DNA of 64,000 nucleotides. It comes from Arthrobacter sp. 9V (lineage in GTDB: Bacteria; Actinomycetota; Actinomycetes; Actinomycetales; Micrococcaceae). The notes under the pieces were generated by a model. The model was not told the origin of the DNA and did no database searches. It worked only from the letters and a program-made list of their open reading frames with translations. The translations under genes and the position numbers were made by a program. Positions 25,182-32,659 of this stretch are shown piece by piece. Positions within the stretch are counted from its first letter, which is position 1. Every line of letters starts with the position of its first letter. The stretch covers positions 1,100,387 through 1,164,386 of the forward strand of contig NZ_LR732912.1 of assembly GCF_902506065.1 (NCBI RefSeq). The letters are read 5' to 3'.

Positions 25182-26729
25182 ATGGCGGGACCTGAAGCAA
25201 ACAGCAACGGCGACGACGGCGTGCTGCTGCGGCTCCCGCCGGTCCGCGGTATTGGCGCCGGACGGGTCATCACGGGATTGGTCCTGGCTGTTCTGCTGCC
25301 GCCCGGGATCGAACTGATGGTCACGATCCTGGGTTTCCGTAATTTCGCGATCATCATGCTCTTGCAGTTGGCTGTGGCTGTTGCAGTGGCCGCAATCGGT
25401 GGTCTTTGGCCCGCGGTAGTGGCCGCCGTGTTAGGCAGTTTCCTCCTTAATTACTTTTCCGCGGACCCGGTGGGTTCCCTCTCCATAGCCGATCCCACCA
25501 CCTTGTTCACGTTGGTGGTTTTCCTTGCGGTGGCCTGCGGCGTCGCGCTGGCAGTGGGCCTTGCCAGCCGCAGGGCCCAGGAAGCAGCCCGCTCCGGGGC
25601 GGAGGCCACGGCCCTGAGCGAACTCGCCCTGCGCATCCTTAGCTCGGACGGAAGCCTGGAATCGTTCCTTGAGAAGGTGCGCAGCAACCTGGGCATGGAA
25701 GCGGTGACGCTGCTGGGTGTTTCCCATTCGGGTGCTTCACAGCAAGGTTTGACTACCCAAGCTGCTGCCCGTTCGCAGCCGGAGTGGCGCGTTCTGGCGG
25801 GTGCCGGCCCGAACCCGCCGGTGACCCATGCCGCCGCAGACCATGCCGCCGTCGTCGATCCCCACTACACCCTGTTGCTGCGCGGCGGTCCGTTGTCAGC
25901 CCACCAGCAGCGGATGCTTGCCGCGTTCGGGGCTTTCGTGGTGGCTGTCCGGGACAGGCAGCAGTTGGTGGAAAGCCGAAGGGACAATGTGCGGTTGGCT
26001 GAGGGCAACAAGATGCGCACCTCCATCCTGCGCGCTGTCTCCCATGACCTGCGGACTCCGCTGGCCGGAATCAAGCTCGCTGTCAGCAGCCTGCGCCAGG
26101 AGGATGTGAATTTCCCGAAGGAGGTGGAACGCGAGTTGCTGGAGACCATCGAGGAGTATGCCGACCGCTTGGACCATTTGGTGGACAACCTCCTGGATAT
26201 GTCGCGCATTACGGCGGACGCGGTCAATCCGCTGTTGACGGGCATCGTGTGGGCGGAGGTGTTGCCGCAGGCGTTGCGGGGAGTATCAAAGGAGCGGCTG
26301 CGCAATGAACTGCCGCCCAATCTTCCGCCGGTTCAGGCCGACGCCGGAATGCTCGAGCGTGTGGTGGCCAACATTGTGGAGAACGCCCTGAAATATGCCC
26401 CCGACTCCGATGTTGTCCTGACCGCCCGTGCAGGAGAGGGGATCACTTTGGGAGACCGGCCCGCCAGCGAACTGCGGATCATTGATCACGGCAGGGGAGT
26501 AGGGCACCAGGAAGTGGTGGATATTTTCCAGCCGTTCCAGCGCTTCGGTGATTCGCCGTCGCTATCGCCCGGAGGCGGGATCAGCGCCGGCGGTGGAATC
26601 GGATTGGGATTGGCTGTTGCGAAGGGGTTCACCGAGGCGATGGGTGGCAGGCTCGCTGCGGAGCCGACGCCGGGTGGCGGCTTGACCATGGTGGTCACCT
26701 TGCCGCTATGGAGCGGCGGTGCGCAATGA
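25182..26729 (+). CDS. KdpD-like sensor histidine kinase without the N-terminal KdpD/Usp domains
   Basis: The 515-residue protein has four membrane helices of the DUF4118 type (about residues 25-125), a GAF-like middle region, and a kinase core: AVSHDLRTPLAGIKL with the phospho-acceptor histidine, the N-box VVANIVENALKYAPD, and G-boxes GRGVGHQEVVDIFQPFQRFG and GIGLGLAVAKGF. Full KdpD is ~850-900 residues, so the large N-terminal cytoplasmic sensor is absent. It is translationally coupled with the response regulator. No kdpFABC genes are seen in this window. Confidence 0.9.
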   Translation: MAGPEANSNGDDGVLLRLPPVRGIGAGRVITGLVLAVLLPPGIELMVTILGFRNFAIIMLLQLAVAVAVAAIGGLWPAVVAAVLGSFLLNYFSADPVGSLSIADPTTLFTLVVFLAVACGVALAVGLASRRAQEAARSGAEATALSELALRILSSDGSLESFLEKVRSNLGMEAVTLLGVSHSGASQQGLTTQAAARSQPEWRVLAGAGPNPPVTHAAADHAAVVDPHYTLLLRGGPLSAHQQRMLAAFGAFVVAVRDRQQLVESRRDNVRLAEGNKMRTSILRAVSHDLRTPLAGIKLAVSSLRQEDVNFPKEVERELLETIEEYADRLDHLVDNLLDMSRITADAVNPLLTGIVWAEVLPQALRGVSKERLRNELPPNLPPVQADAGMLERVVANIVENALKYAPDSDVVLTARAGEGITLGDRPASELRIIDHGRGVGHQEVVDIFQPFQRFGDSPSLSPGGGISAGGGIGLGLAVAKGFTEAMGGRLAAEPTPGGGLTMVVTLPLWSGGAQ

Positions 26730-27400
26730 CGCTGGTGCTCATTGTGGAGGATGAGGCCCGCATTGCCCGCGCCATGCAGGTGACCCTCCAAGCGCATGGC
26801 TACCAGGCGTTGACTGTGGGAAACGGGGTGGACGCCCTGCAAGCCACCGCCAAACACCCCGTGGAGATTGTGGTGCTGGACCTCGGCTTGCCGGATATGG
26901 ACGGGGTGGAGATCATCCGGCGCATTCGCGGCTGGAGCAGTATGCCCATCATTGTGCTGTCCGCACGGCACGCCTCGGAGGACAAGGTTGAAGCGCTCGA
27001 CGCCGGTGCTGACGACTACGTGACCAAGCCTTTCGGTTTGGATGAGCTGCTTGCGCGGCTTCGGGTCGCCTCACGCCGGGTTGTTACCGAACATGAGGAA
27101 CCAACGCTGGCCACCACGGATTTCATGGTGGACCTGGCGGGCAAGAAGATCGTCAAGGATGGCTCGGAAGTGCGCTTGACTCCCACGGAGTGGAACATCC
27201 TGGAGCTGCTGGTCCGTAATAAGGGGAAACTGGTGAGCCAGCAGCAGATCCTCACCCAGGTCTGGGGGCAGGCCTACGCGAAGGAAACGCAGTACTTGCG
27301 CGTATATATAGCCCAGTTGAGGCGGAAGCTGGAGCGGGATCCGGCCGAGCCCCGGCACCTGCACACGGAAGCGGGCATGGGCTACCGTTTTGATCCTTAG
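26726..27400 (+). CDS. KdpE-like OmpR-family response regulator
   Basis: The 224-residue protein has a receiver domain (LVLIVEDEARIARAM, the phospho-Asp in VVLDLGLPDMDG, and VTKPFGLDELLARL) and a C-terminal winged helix (LTPTEWNILELLVRN, VSQQQILTQVWG). Start ATG 26726 forms ATGA with the kinase stop. It is the cognate partner of the kinase upstream and probably controls K+ or osmotic genes located elsewhere. Confidence 0.93.
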   Translation: MTLVLIVEDEARIARAMQVTLQAHGYQALTVGNGVDALQATAKHPVEIVVLDLGLPDMDGVEIIRRIRGWSSMPIIVLSARHASEDKVEALDAGADDYVTKPFGLDELLARLRVASRRVVTEHEEPTLATTDFMVDLAGKKIVKDGSEVRLTPTEWNILELLVRNKGKLVSQQQILTQVWGQAYAKETQYLRVYIAQLRRKLERDPAEPRHLHTEAGMGYRFDP

Positions 27401-27442
27401 TCCTGACCCGTTTCGGCTTCGCACCTCCGTACACTGGTGTCC

Positions 27443-28099
27443 ATGAACACCGCATCCCTTCTTGCCGTCTGCCGTGTGCACCAGCTGCTGCCCGACCCCC
27501 TGGGAAGCGTGGGCGTCACCGGCATGGACAAACGCCCGGTGGAGGGACCGGTGAAGGTTCACAAGCTGGGGCTGCACGGGGATGTGCAGGCAAACCGGCT
27601 GGATCATGGCGGGGAAGACCAGGCCCTGTACGCGTATTCGCAGGAGGATGCGGACTACTGGTCAGGTGAGCTGAAGCGGGAGATGCCGGCCGGGGTTTTC
27701 GGCGAGAACCTGCGCGTCGCCGGAATCGAAACTACGGGCGCTGTCATTGGCGAACGCTGGAAGATCGGCTTGGAAGTGGAACTGGAAGTCACATCCCCCC
27801 GCGTCCCGTGCGCCACTTTTCAACGGGTGATCGACGAGCCGCAGTGGGTGAAGCGCTTCACGCAGGCCGGCCGGGTAGGCACTTACCTCCGGGTGATCAA
27901 GACGGGCACCATTTCTGCAGAAGACCACATCCACCGGACTTTCGTGCCCCGGCACGGCATTACCGTTGGCCAGTGGTTCAGCGAACCCAGCCCGGAACTG
28001 GTGCAGATACTGCTGGATGCTGATGCCGACGGCGAGATCCGTTTGCAGGAGGACTACCACCCCGTCTTCGAAAAGGTTCTGCGCAGAAACGGGCTCTAA
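27443..28099 (+). CDS. MOSC-domain protein (YiiM-like)
   Basis: The ~219-residue protein has the MOSC core, including PVEGPVKVHKLGLHGDVQAN, GVFGENLRVAG and the conserved cysteine in VTSPRVPCATFQRV. Such proteins act with molybdenum cofactor or detoxify N-hydroxylated compounds (YiiM/MarC-like). The C-terminal extension is typical of YiiM. An alternative GTG start lies two codons earlier (27437). Confidence 0.9.
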   Translation: MNTASLLAVCRVHQLLPDPLGSVGVTGMDKRPVEGPVKVHKLGLHGDVQANRLDHGGEDQALYAYSQEDADYWSGELKREMPAGVFGENLRVAGIETTGAVIGERWKIGLEVELEVTSPRVPCATFQRVIDEPQWVKRFTQAGRVGTYLRVIKTGTISAEDHIHRTFVPRHGITVGQWFSEPSPELVQILLDADADGEIRLQEDYHPVFEKVLRRNGL

Positions 28100-28494
28100 A
28101 ACCGTTGCAGGCCGGCCTGAAAGTCCGGTGTGAATAAGCTCACCCATGCTTTGCTGCCTCTCGACTCGCGGTGATGGGCCTCTGTGCCCTACACTTGTAA
28201 TATCCCCCACTCCGGAAATCCCTTTATCCTGCCCAATTCTTGAGGCAGGACTGGTAAGTGTTGGGGCCCGCAAATGTGTGCGGGCATTTTCATAGGGAGA
28301 GCCGGCTAAAGAAAACGCTGTACAGACTGCTGGGATAGCAGCCAAGAGATGCAGCGGGAAGTCCTGCCATGGGATTGCGATAGCGCCGGACTTCTTGCGA
28401 GAGCAGGGCACCTTTTCCTGTTTCTTGCGACGAGTAATGCGGCCAAGCCCAACCGGGCCGCGCCGACTGCCCTATGGATGAGGAATTTCCCCCT
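28100..28494 (+). other. Long 5' leader of the DEAD-box helicase gene (395 bases)
   Basis: No gene is seen here. A hairpin of GCCCGC (28266-28271) with GCGGGC (28280-28285) followed by ATTTTC looks like a small intrinsic terminator or attenuator roughly 210 bases before the start. A -10-like TACACT lies at 28190-28195 without a clear -35. Long leaders on cold-inducible RNA-helicase genes are often used for feedback or cold control, so this leader may be regulatory. Confidence 0.45.
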
Positions 28495-30675
28495 ATGACC
28501 GAAAATCTCAACGAAAACTTCGACGCCCAGGCCGCTGACGCAGCTGCCCCCGAGTTCACTGCTGCAGCAGAGACCTCCGCACCCGCCGAAGCTGAAGCAC
28601 CGGCCGCTGCCGCTGCCCCCGTCGAGACTCCTGCAGCTCAGACTGCAGCCCCCGCCTTCACCGAAGCTCCTGCCCCGAAGGCAGAAGAAGAGGAAGAAGA
28701 AGGCGTCCGCTTCGTCGATCTTGGTATCGATGGACGCGTTCTGGCCGCCCTGCAGGACGTCGGCTACGAAAAGCCGTCCCCCATTCAGGCTGCCACCATC
28801 CCGCTGCTGCTCGAAGGCCGCGACGTCGTTGGCCTCGCCCAGACCGGTACCGGCAAGACCGCAGCTTTCGCTGTTCCGGCCCTTTCCCGCCTGGCTGAGC
28901 TCCACGACCTCAACGGCCCGTCCCGCAAGACCCAGGCTCTGGTCCTGGCTCCCACGCGTGAACTGGCCCTCCAGGTTGCCGAGGCCTTCACCTCCTACGC
29001 CAAGCACATTGACGATTTCACCGTCCTCCCGGTTTACGGTGGCTCCGCTTACGGCCCCCAGCTGGCCGGCCTGCGCCGCGGTGCACAGGTTGTAGTGGGT
29101 ACCCCCGGCCGTGTGATCGACCACATCGCCAAGGGTTCCCTGGACCTGTCCGAGCTCCAGTACCTGGTACTGGACGAAGCTGACGAGATGCTGCGCATGG
29201 GCTTTGCCGATGACGTGGAGCAGATCTTCCAGCAGACCCCTGATACCCGTCAGGTTGCCTTGTTCTCTGCCACCATGCCGGGCCAGATCCGCCGCATGTC
29301 CAAGCAGTACCTGAACAACCCGGCTGAAATTTCCGTGAAGTCCAAGACCACCACGGGCGCCAACACCAAGCAGCGCTACCTGCAGGTCATGGGCCCGCAC
29401 AAGCTCGATGCCCTCACCCGTATCCTCGAGGTTGAAGAGTTCGACGGCGTCATTGCCTTCGTGCGCACCAAGATGGCTACCGAGGACCTGGCTGACAAGC
29501 TGAAGTCCCGCGGCTTCCAGGCTGCCGCCATCAATGGCGACATCCCGCAGCAGCAGCGCGAACGCACCGTTGACGCGCTGAAGGAAGGCCGCATTGACAT
29601 TCTCGTGGCCACCGACGTCGCGGCCCGTGGCCTTGACGTTGAGCGCATCAGCCACGTGATCAACTACGACATCCCCCACGACACCGAGTCCTACGTGCAC
29701 CGCATTGGCCGCACGGGCCGTGCCGGTCGTTCCGGTGATGCGATCCTCTTCATGACGCCGCGTGAGAAGTACTTGCTGCGTTCCATCGAAAAGGCAACCC
29801 GCCAGCCGGTGGAGCAGATGCACCTGCCCACTGCCGAGACCGTGAACACGCTGCGCCTGGGCAAGTTCGCCGAGCGCATCACCGAGACCCTCGCGTCCGA
29901 GGATGTTGCGGCCTTCCGCGACCTCATCTCCTCCTACGAGGAAGAGCACAACGTTCCGGCTTCCGAGATCGCTGCAGCCTTGGCCGTCATGGCACAGGGC
30001 GGACAGCCGCTGCTGGTCAAGGAACTGCCTGCCGCTCCTGAGTACCAGAAGCGCGAGCGCTCCAAGGACGGCTTCGGTTCCCGTGGGCCTACCCGCGCAC
30101 TGACCGAAGGCAACGCCACCTACCGGATCTCCGTGGGACGCCGTCAGCGCGTCATGCCGGGCTCCATCGTTGGCGCCATTGCCAACGAAGGCGGCATTTC
30201 CTCCGCACAGATCGGCGGGATCGACATCCGCTCGGATCACTCCTTGGTGGAGCTCCCGGCAGACCTGAGCGCCGATCAGCTGCGCGCACTGTCCCGCACC
30301 CGCATCGGTGGCGAGCTGATCAACCTCGAGTTGGATAACGGCCGCAGGCCCAGCGGCGACCGTGGCAGCTACCAGGGTGGTGGCGCTGGTGGTCGTGGCG
30401 GCTACGGCGACCGCGAAAACCGTGGCGGCGGAAACTTCAAGGGTGCCGGCGGATTCAAGAAGGACTTCCGCAAGTCCGACGGCGAGCGTACTTCCGCTGA
30501 CCGTGGCGGCCGCTCCTACAGCGACCGCTCCGAGCGCACCGCAGGCAGCTTCGGCGACCGCGATCGCGGCCAGGCCAGCGGATCCCGCTTCGGCGGCCAC
30601 GGTGACGGCGCTCGCAAGCCCCGCACTGGCGGCGAAGGCGGACACCGCGATTTCAACCGCAAGGGCAAGTGGTAA
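28495..30675 (+). CDS. deaD: DEAD-box ATP-dependent RNA helicase (DeaD/CsdA-type)
   Basis: The 726-residue protein has a Glu/Ala/Pro-rich N-terminus (~70 residues), the Q-motif FVDLGIDGRVLAALQ with PSPIQ, motif I QTGTGKT, DEAD in VLDEADEMLRMGF, SATMP and HRIGRTGRAG. A C-terminal DbpA-like RNA-binding domain (ISVGRRQRVMPGSIVGAIAN) is followed by an Arg/Gly-rich tail. It unwinds RNA in ribosome assembly, mRNA decay and cold adaptation. I prefer ATG 28495, with GAGGAA 9 bases upstream, over ATG 28474. Confidence 0.93.
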   Translation: MTENLNENFDAQAADAAAPEFTAAAETSAPAEAEAPAAAAAPVETPAAQTAAPAFTEAPAPKAEEEEEEGVRFVDLGIDGRVLAALQDVGYEKPSPIQAATIPLLLEGRDVVGLAQTGTGKTAAFAVPALSRLAELHDLNGPSRKTQALVLAPTRELALQVAEAFTSYAKHIDDFTVLPVYGGSAYGPQLAGLRRGAQVVVGTPGRVIDHIAKGSLDLSELQYLVLDEADEMLRMGFADDVEQIFQQTPDTRQVALFSATMPGQIRRMSKQYLNNPAEISVKSKTTTGANTKQRYLQVMGPHKLDALTRILEVEEFDGVIAFVRTKMATEDLADKLKSRGFQAAAINGDIPQQQRERTVDALKEGRIDILVATDVAARGLDVERISHVINYDIPHDTESYVHRIGRTGRAGRSGDAILFMTPREKYLLRSIEKATRQPVEQMHLPTAETVNTLRLGKFAERITETLASEDVAAFRDLISSYEEEHNVPASEIAAALAVMAQGGQPLLVKELPAAPEYQKRERSKDGFGSRGPTRALTEGNATYRISVGRRQRVMPGSIVGAIANEGGISSAQIGGIDIRSDHSLVELPADLSADQLRALSRTRIGGELINLELDNGRRPSGDRGSYQGGGAGGRGGYGDRENRGGGNFKGAGGFKKDFRKSDGERTSADRGGRSYSDRSERTAGSFGDRDRGQASGSRFGGHGDGARKPRTGGEGGHRDFNRKGKW

Positions 30676-30732
30676 ACACTCGCCAGTGGTAAACACTGGC
30701 AAGTGGTAAACACTTGCTTGGTGGTAAACACT
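30669..30732 (+). repeat. Four short tandem repeats GTGGTAAACACT
   Basis: Copies are at 30669-30680, 30686-30697, 30703-30714 and 30721-30732 (spacing 17, 17 and 18). Each contains the small inverted repeat AGTG-GTAAA-CACT or a near form. The helicase stop codon TAA lies in the first copy, and the next two TAAs are in the other two frames. Confidence 0.85.
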
Positions 30733-30742
30733 AGGTAGTTCC

Positions 30743-30778
30743 CGTCAGGGGGTCGGCTTTCGAGCCGGCCCCCTGACG
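30743..30778 (+). terminator. Rho-independent terminator after deaD
   Basis: CGTCAGGGGGTCGGCT pairs with AGCCGGCCCCCTGACG (one G-T pair) around a TTCG tetraloop and is followed by TGTTT. It lies about 70 bases after the stop. Confidence 0.88.
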
Positions 30779-30813
30779 TGTTTAACCCGCTATTTCCAGG
30801 GCCCGTCCGATTT

Positions 30814-30834
30814 CCCCGCAGTTGTACTGCGGGG
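30814..30834. promoter_or_regulatory. Short palindrome upstream of the LysM gene
   Basis: CCCCGCAG and CTGCGGGG form a perfect 8-base inverted repeat with a 5-base loop, about 100 bases before the LysM start. It could be an operator or a weak hairpin. No T-run follows. Confidence 0.35.
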
Positions 30835-30937
30835 ACATCGAACAAGACCGGGTTCCGTGGGACATCACACCGCCGTACCATCGAGGCACGACCTAACGGC
30901 ACTACTGAACGCAACGCAGAACACAGGAGGGTGCTCC

Positions 30938-31417
30938 ATGGGATTGCTGGACAACGTGAAGAAGAACCTGGGCTTTGGCGGAAAGGACGCCGGGGAGAGG
31001 AGTGGGGCGGCTCCGGTAGACGGGACCGCGGTGAGCCAAGCAGCCGAGGATGCGGCCGCCGTCGAGGTTTCTGCATCGGATCACGCCGCGGCGGAAGCTG
31101 CTGCCGCACAGGCGGCCCGACAGCAGGAGGCTGCGGACGCTGCAGCAGCGCAGGAGGCCGCAAATGAGGGGCTGGAGCCCGAGGCCCCGGAAGTCCGCCC
31201 ACAAGCGCAGGAAGCCGCTGCGGAGGCTGCCGCAGGGACCGGACAGCCAGGGCCCGTGGCACCAAGGGTCACGGAGGTTGTGGTGGAGCAGGGCGACACC
31301 ATGAACGGCATCGCTGCACAGTACGGCGTGGATCTTGGCGCCCTGATCGCCACCAACGCGGATACCGTCCCGAACCCGGACCGGATCTACCCCGGACAGG
31401 TGCTCCGGCTACCCTGA
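30938..31417 (+). CDS. LysM-domain protein
   Basis: The 159-residue protein has a short N-terminal stretch (MGLLDNVKKNLGFGGKDAGE), a long Ala/Glu-rich middle (residues ~25-100, probably flexible) and one C-terminal LysM domain (VVVEQGDTMNGIAAQYGVDL to IYPGQVLRLP). I see no signal peptide, so it may be cytoplasmic and bind chitin/peptidoglycan-like glycans in another setting. I chose ATG 30938, with AGGAGGG upstream. Confidence 0.85.
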   Translation: MGLLDNVKKNLGFGGKDAGERSGAAPVDGTAVSQAAEDAAAVEVSASDHAAAEAAAAQAARQQEAADAAAAQEAANEGLEPEAPEVRPQAQEAAAEAAAGTGQPGPVAPRVTEVVVEQGDTMNGIAAQYGVDLGALIATNADTVPNPDRIYPGQVLRLP

Positions 31418-31529
31418 CGTCGAGCGTCCAAGGAGCAAACGGCGGCAGCCGCTGGAGCGGAAAATAGATCAGGAAACCGGCGTCTTCGCAAATTGTGTCG
31501 GCGCCGTTTTTCCGCGATTTTTCGCCGAT

Positions 31530-31558
31530 TTGTAGCTTCTGAAAACGTCCGGTAGAGT
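31530..31558 (+). promoter_or_regulatory. Candidate promoter of tRNA-Thr
   Basis: TTGTAG (31530-31535), a 17-base spacer and TAGAGT (31553-31558) place a start near 31565, just ahead of the mature tRNA 5' end at 31570. Confidence 0.5.
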
Positions 31559-31569
31559 ATTTACTCGTT

Positions 31570-31641
31570 GCCCCCCTAGCTCAGTGGTAGAGCGCGTTCT
31601 TGGTAAGAACGAGGTCACCGGATCGATTCCGGTGGGGGGCT
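31570..31641 (+). tRNA. tRNA-Thr (GGT)
   Basis: The acceptor arms GCCCCCC (31570-31576) and GGGGGGC (31634-31640) pair perfectly, with discriminator T31641. The anticodon stem CGTTC/GAACG encloses the loop TTGGTAA with anticodon GGT. The D-arm and the T-arm (CACCGGATCGATTCCGGTG) are normal. Confidence 0.95.
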
Positions 31642-31652
31642 CTGGATGAGGG

Positions 31653-31694
31653 CCTGTGTCAAGGCGGTTTTGACCGGCTTGACACAGGTTTTTC
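31653..31694 (+). terminator. Terminator between the two tRNA genes
   Basis: CCTGTGTCAAG (31653-31663) pairs with CTTGACACAGG (31678-31688) and is followed by TTTTTC. It suggests the two tRNAs have separate transcripts. A -35-like TTGACC (31670) lies inside it and could serve the next tRNA. Confidence 0.8.
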
Positions 31695-31702
31695 TCATTC
31701 GT

Positions 31703-31776
31703 GGCGGTGTAGCTCAGTTGGTTAGAGCGCACGACTCATAATCGTGAGGTCGGGAGATCGAGCCTCCCCACCGCTA
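31703..31776 (+). tRNA. tRNA-Met (CAT), elongator type
   Basis: The acceptor GGCGGTG pairs with CACCGCT (a G-T at the end), the discriminator is A31776, and the anticodon loop ACTCATAAT carries CAT. The anticodon stem lacks the three G-C pairs of initiator tRNA, so it is elongator Met. The Ile (lysidine) CAT isoacceptor is less likely. Confidence 0.9.
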
Positions 31777-31782
31777 CAGAGC

Positions 31783-31817
31783 AAGACCCCGCAGCTTTCG
31801 CCTGCGGGGTCTTTTTT
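31783..31817 (+). terminator. Rho-independent terminator after tRNA-Met
   Basis: AAGACCCCGCAG and CTGCGGGGTCTT form a 12-base stem around CTTTCGC and end in TTTTTT. Confidence 0.92.
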
Positions 31818-31841
31818 CGTTTGGTGGGACAGAATGGGTCC

Positions 31842-32498
31842 ATGAGCCGAATCGCAATCATTGGCGGCCACGGGAAAGTGGCCCTGCATCTGTCCCGCAT
31901 TCTGAGTGGCGAAGGTCACGACGTCACGTCTTTCATCCGAAATCCCGATCATGTGGCAGATGTCACGGACACCGGCGCCTCCGCTGAGGTGCTGGATGTG
32001 GAAAATTCGACGACGGCGGAACTCGCCCAAGCGTTCAAAGGCCACGATGCCGTGGTCTGGTCAGCCGGAGCCGGCGGGGGGAATCCTGCCAGGACCTATG
32101 CCGTTGACCGTGATGCAGCCATCCGCTCGATGGATGCTGCTTCAGAGGCCGGAGTCAAGCGGTACGTGATGGTTTCCTACATTGGCGCTGCCAGGGACCA
32201 CGGCGTGCCCGCGGACAACCCGTTCTTTGCCTACGCCGAGGCTAAAGCGACTGCAGATGACTACTTGCGCTCTACCGACCTCGACTGGACCGTCCTTGGC
32301 CCGGGAACGCTGACCAACGAGCCCGCCACGGGTCTGATCCAGACTGCTCCGGAGAATCCGGGCAACGGCACGGAGACCTCACGGGCCAACGTTGCCTTGG
32401 TGGCCGCGGCAGTGCTGGAGCTTCCGGGCACCATCCACCGGACCATCGCATTCAAAGACGGAACCAAAGACGTGGTGGACGCGCTTACGGAGGACTGA
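31842..32498 (+). CDS. NAD(P)-binding SDR-like protein (atypical, YwnB/HSCARG-like)
   Basis: The 218-residue protein begins MSRIAIIGGHGKVALHLSRI, a Rossmann GxxGxxx motif, followed by DVENSTTAELAQAFKGHDAVVWSAG. There is no catalytic YxxxK evident where classical SDRs have it, so it is an atypical SDR (NAD(P)H-binding) with oxidoreductase or sensor roles. I chose ATG 31842, directly after the tRNA-Met terminator. Confidence 0.88.
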   Translation: MSRIAIIGGHGKVALHLSRILSGEGHDVTSFIRNPDHVADVTDTGASAEVLDVENSTTAELAQAFKGHDAVVWSAGAGGGNPARTYAVDRDAAIRSMDAASEAGVKRYVMVSYIGAARDHGVPADNPFFAYAEAKATADDYLRSTDLDWTVLGPGTLTNEPATGLIQTAPENPGNGTETSRANVALVAAAVLELPGTIHRTIAFKDGTKDVVDALTED

Positions 32499-32659
32499 GC
32501 CGGTGCAGTTACCCGGCCGGGATGTGGCCGGGCCGTCCTACTGGTCGTCTCGCCTGGACTGTCTGCGCTCCGGGATATGTTGGTAGGGAACTTTTCTTCT
32601 GAATCCGGGTTTTCGGCCGGGGTGGGGAAGTGCCGTGCAACATCAGGGGAAGCAGGAAA

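Noticed and set aside
28306..30702. Minus-strand open frame of 798 codons opposite deaD
   Set aside because: It is the mirror of a GC-rich, strongly coded gene: no ribosome site, odd residue repeats (Ala/Gly/Val) and no family match. Long antisense frames are normal in such genomes.
30669..30732. CRISPR or phage attachment site
   Set aside because: The 12-base repeats have only 5-6 base gaps and no integrase is present.
31703..31776. Initiator tRNA-Met
   Set aside because: It lacks the three G-C pairs in the anticodon stem and has a paired first base, so elongator Met fits better.
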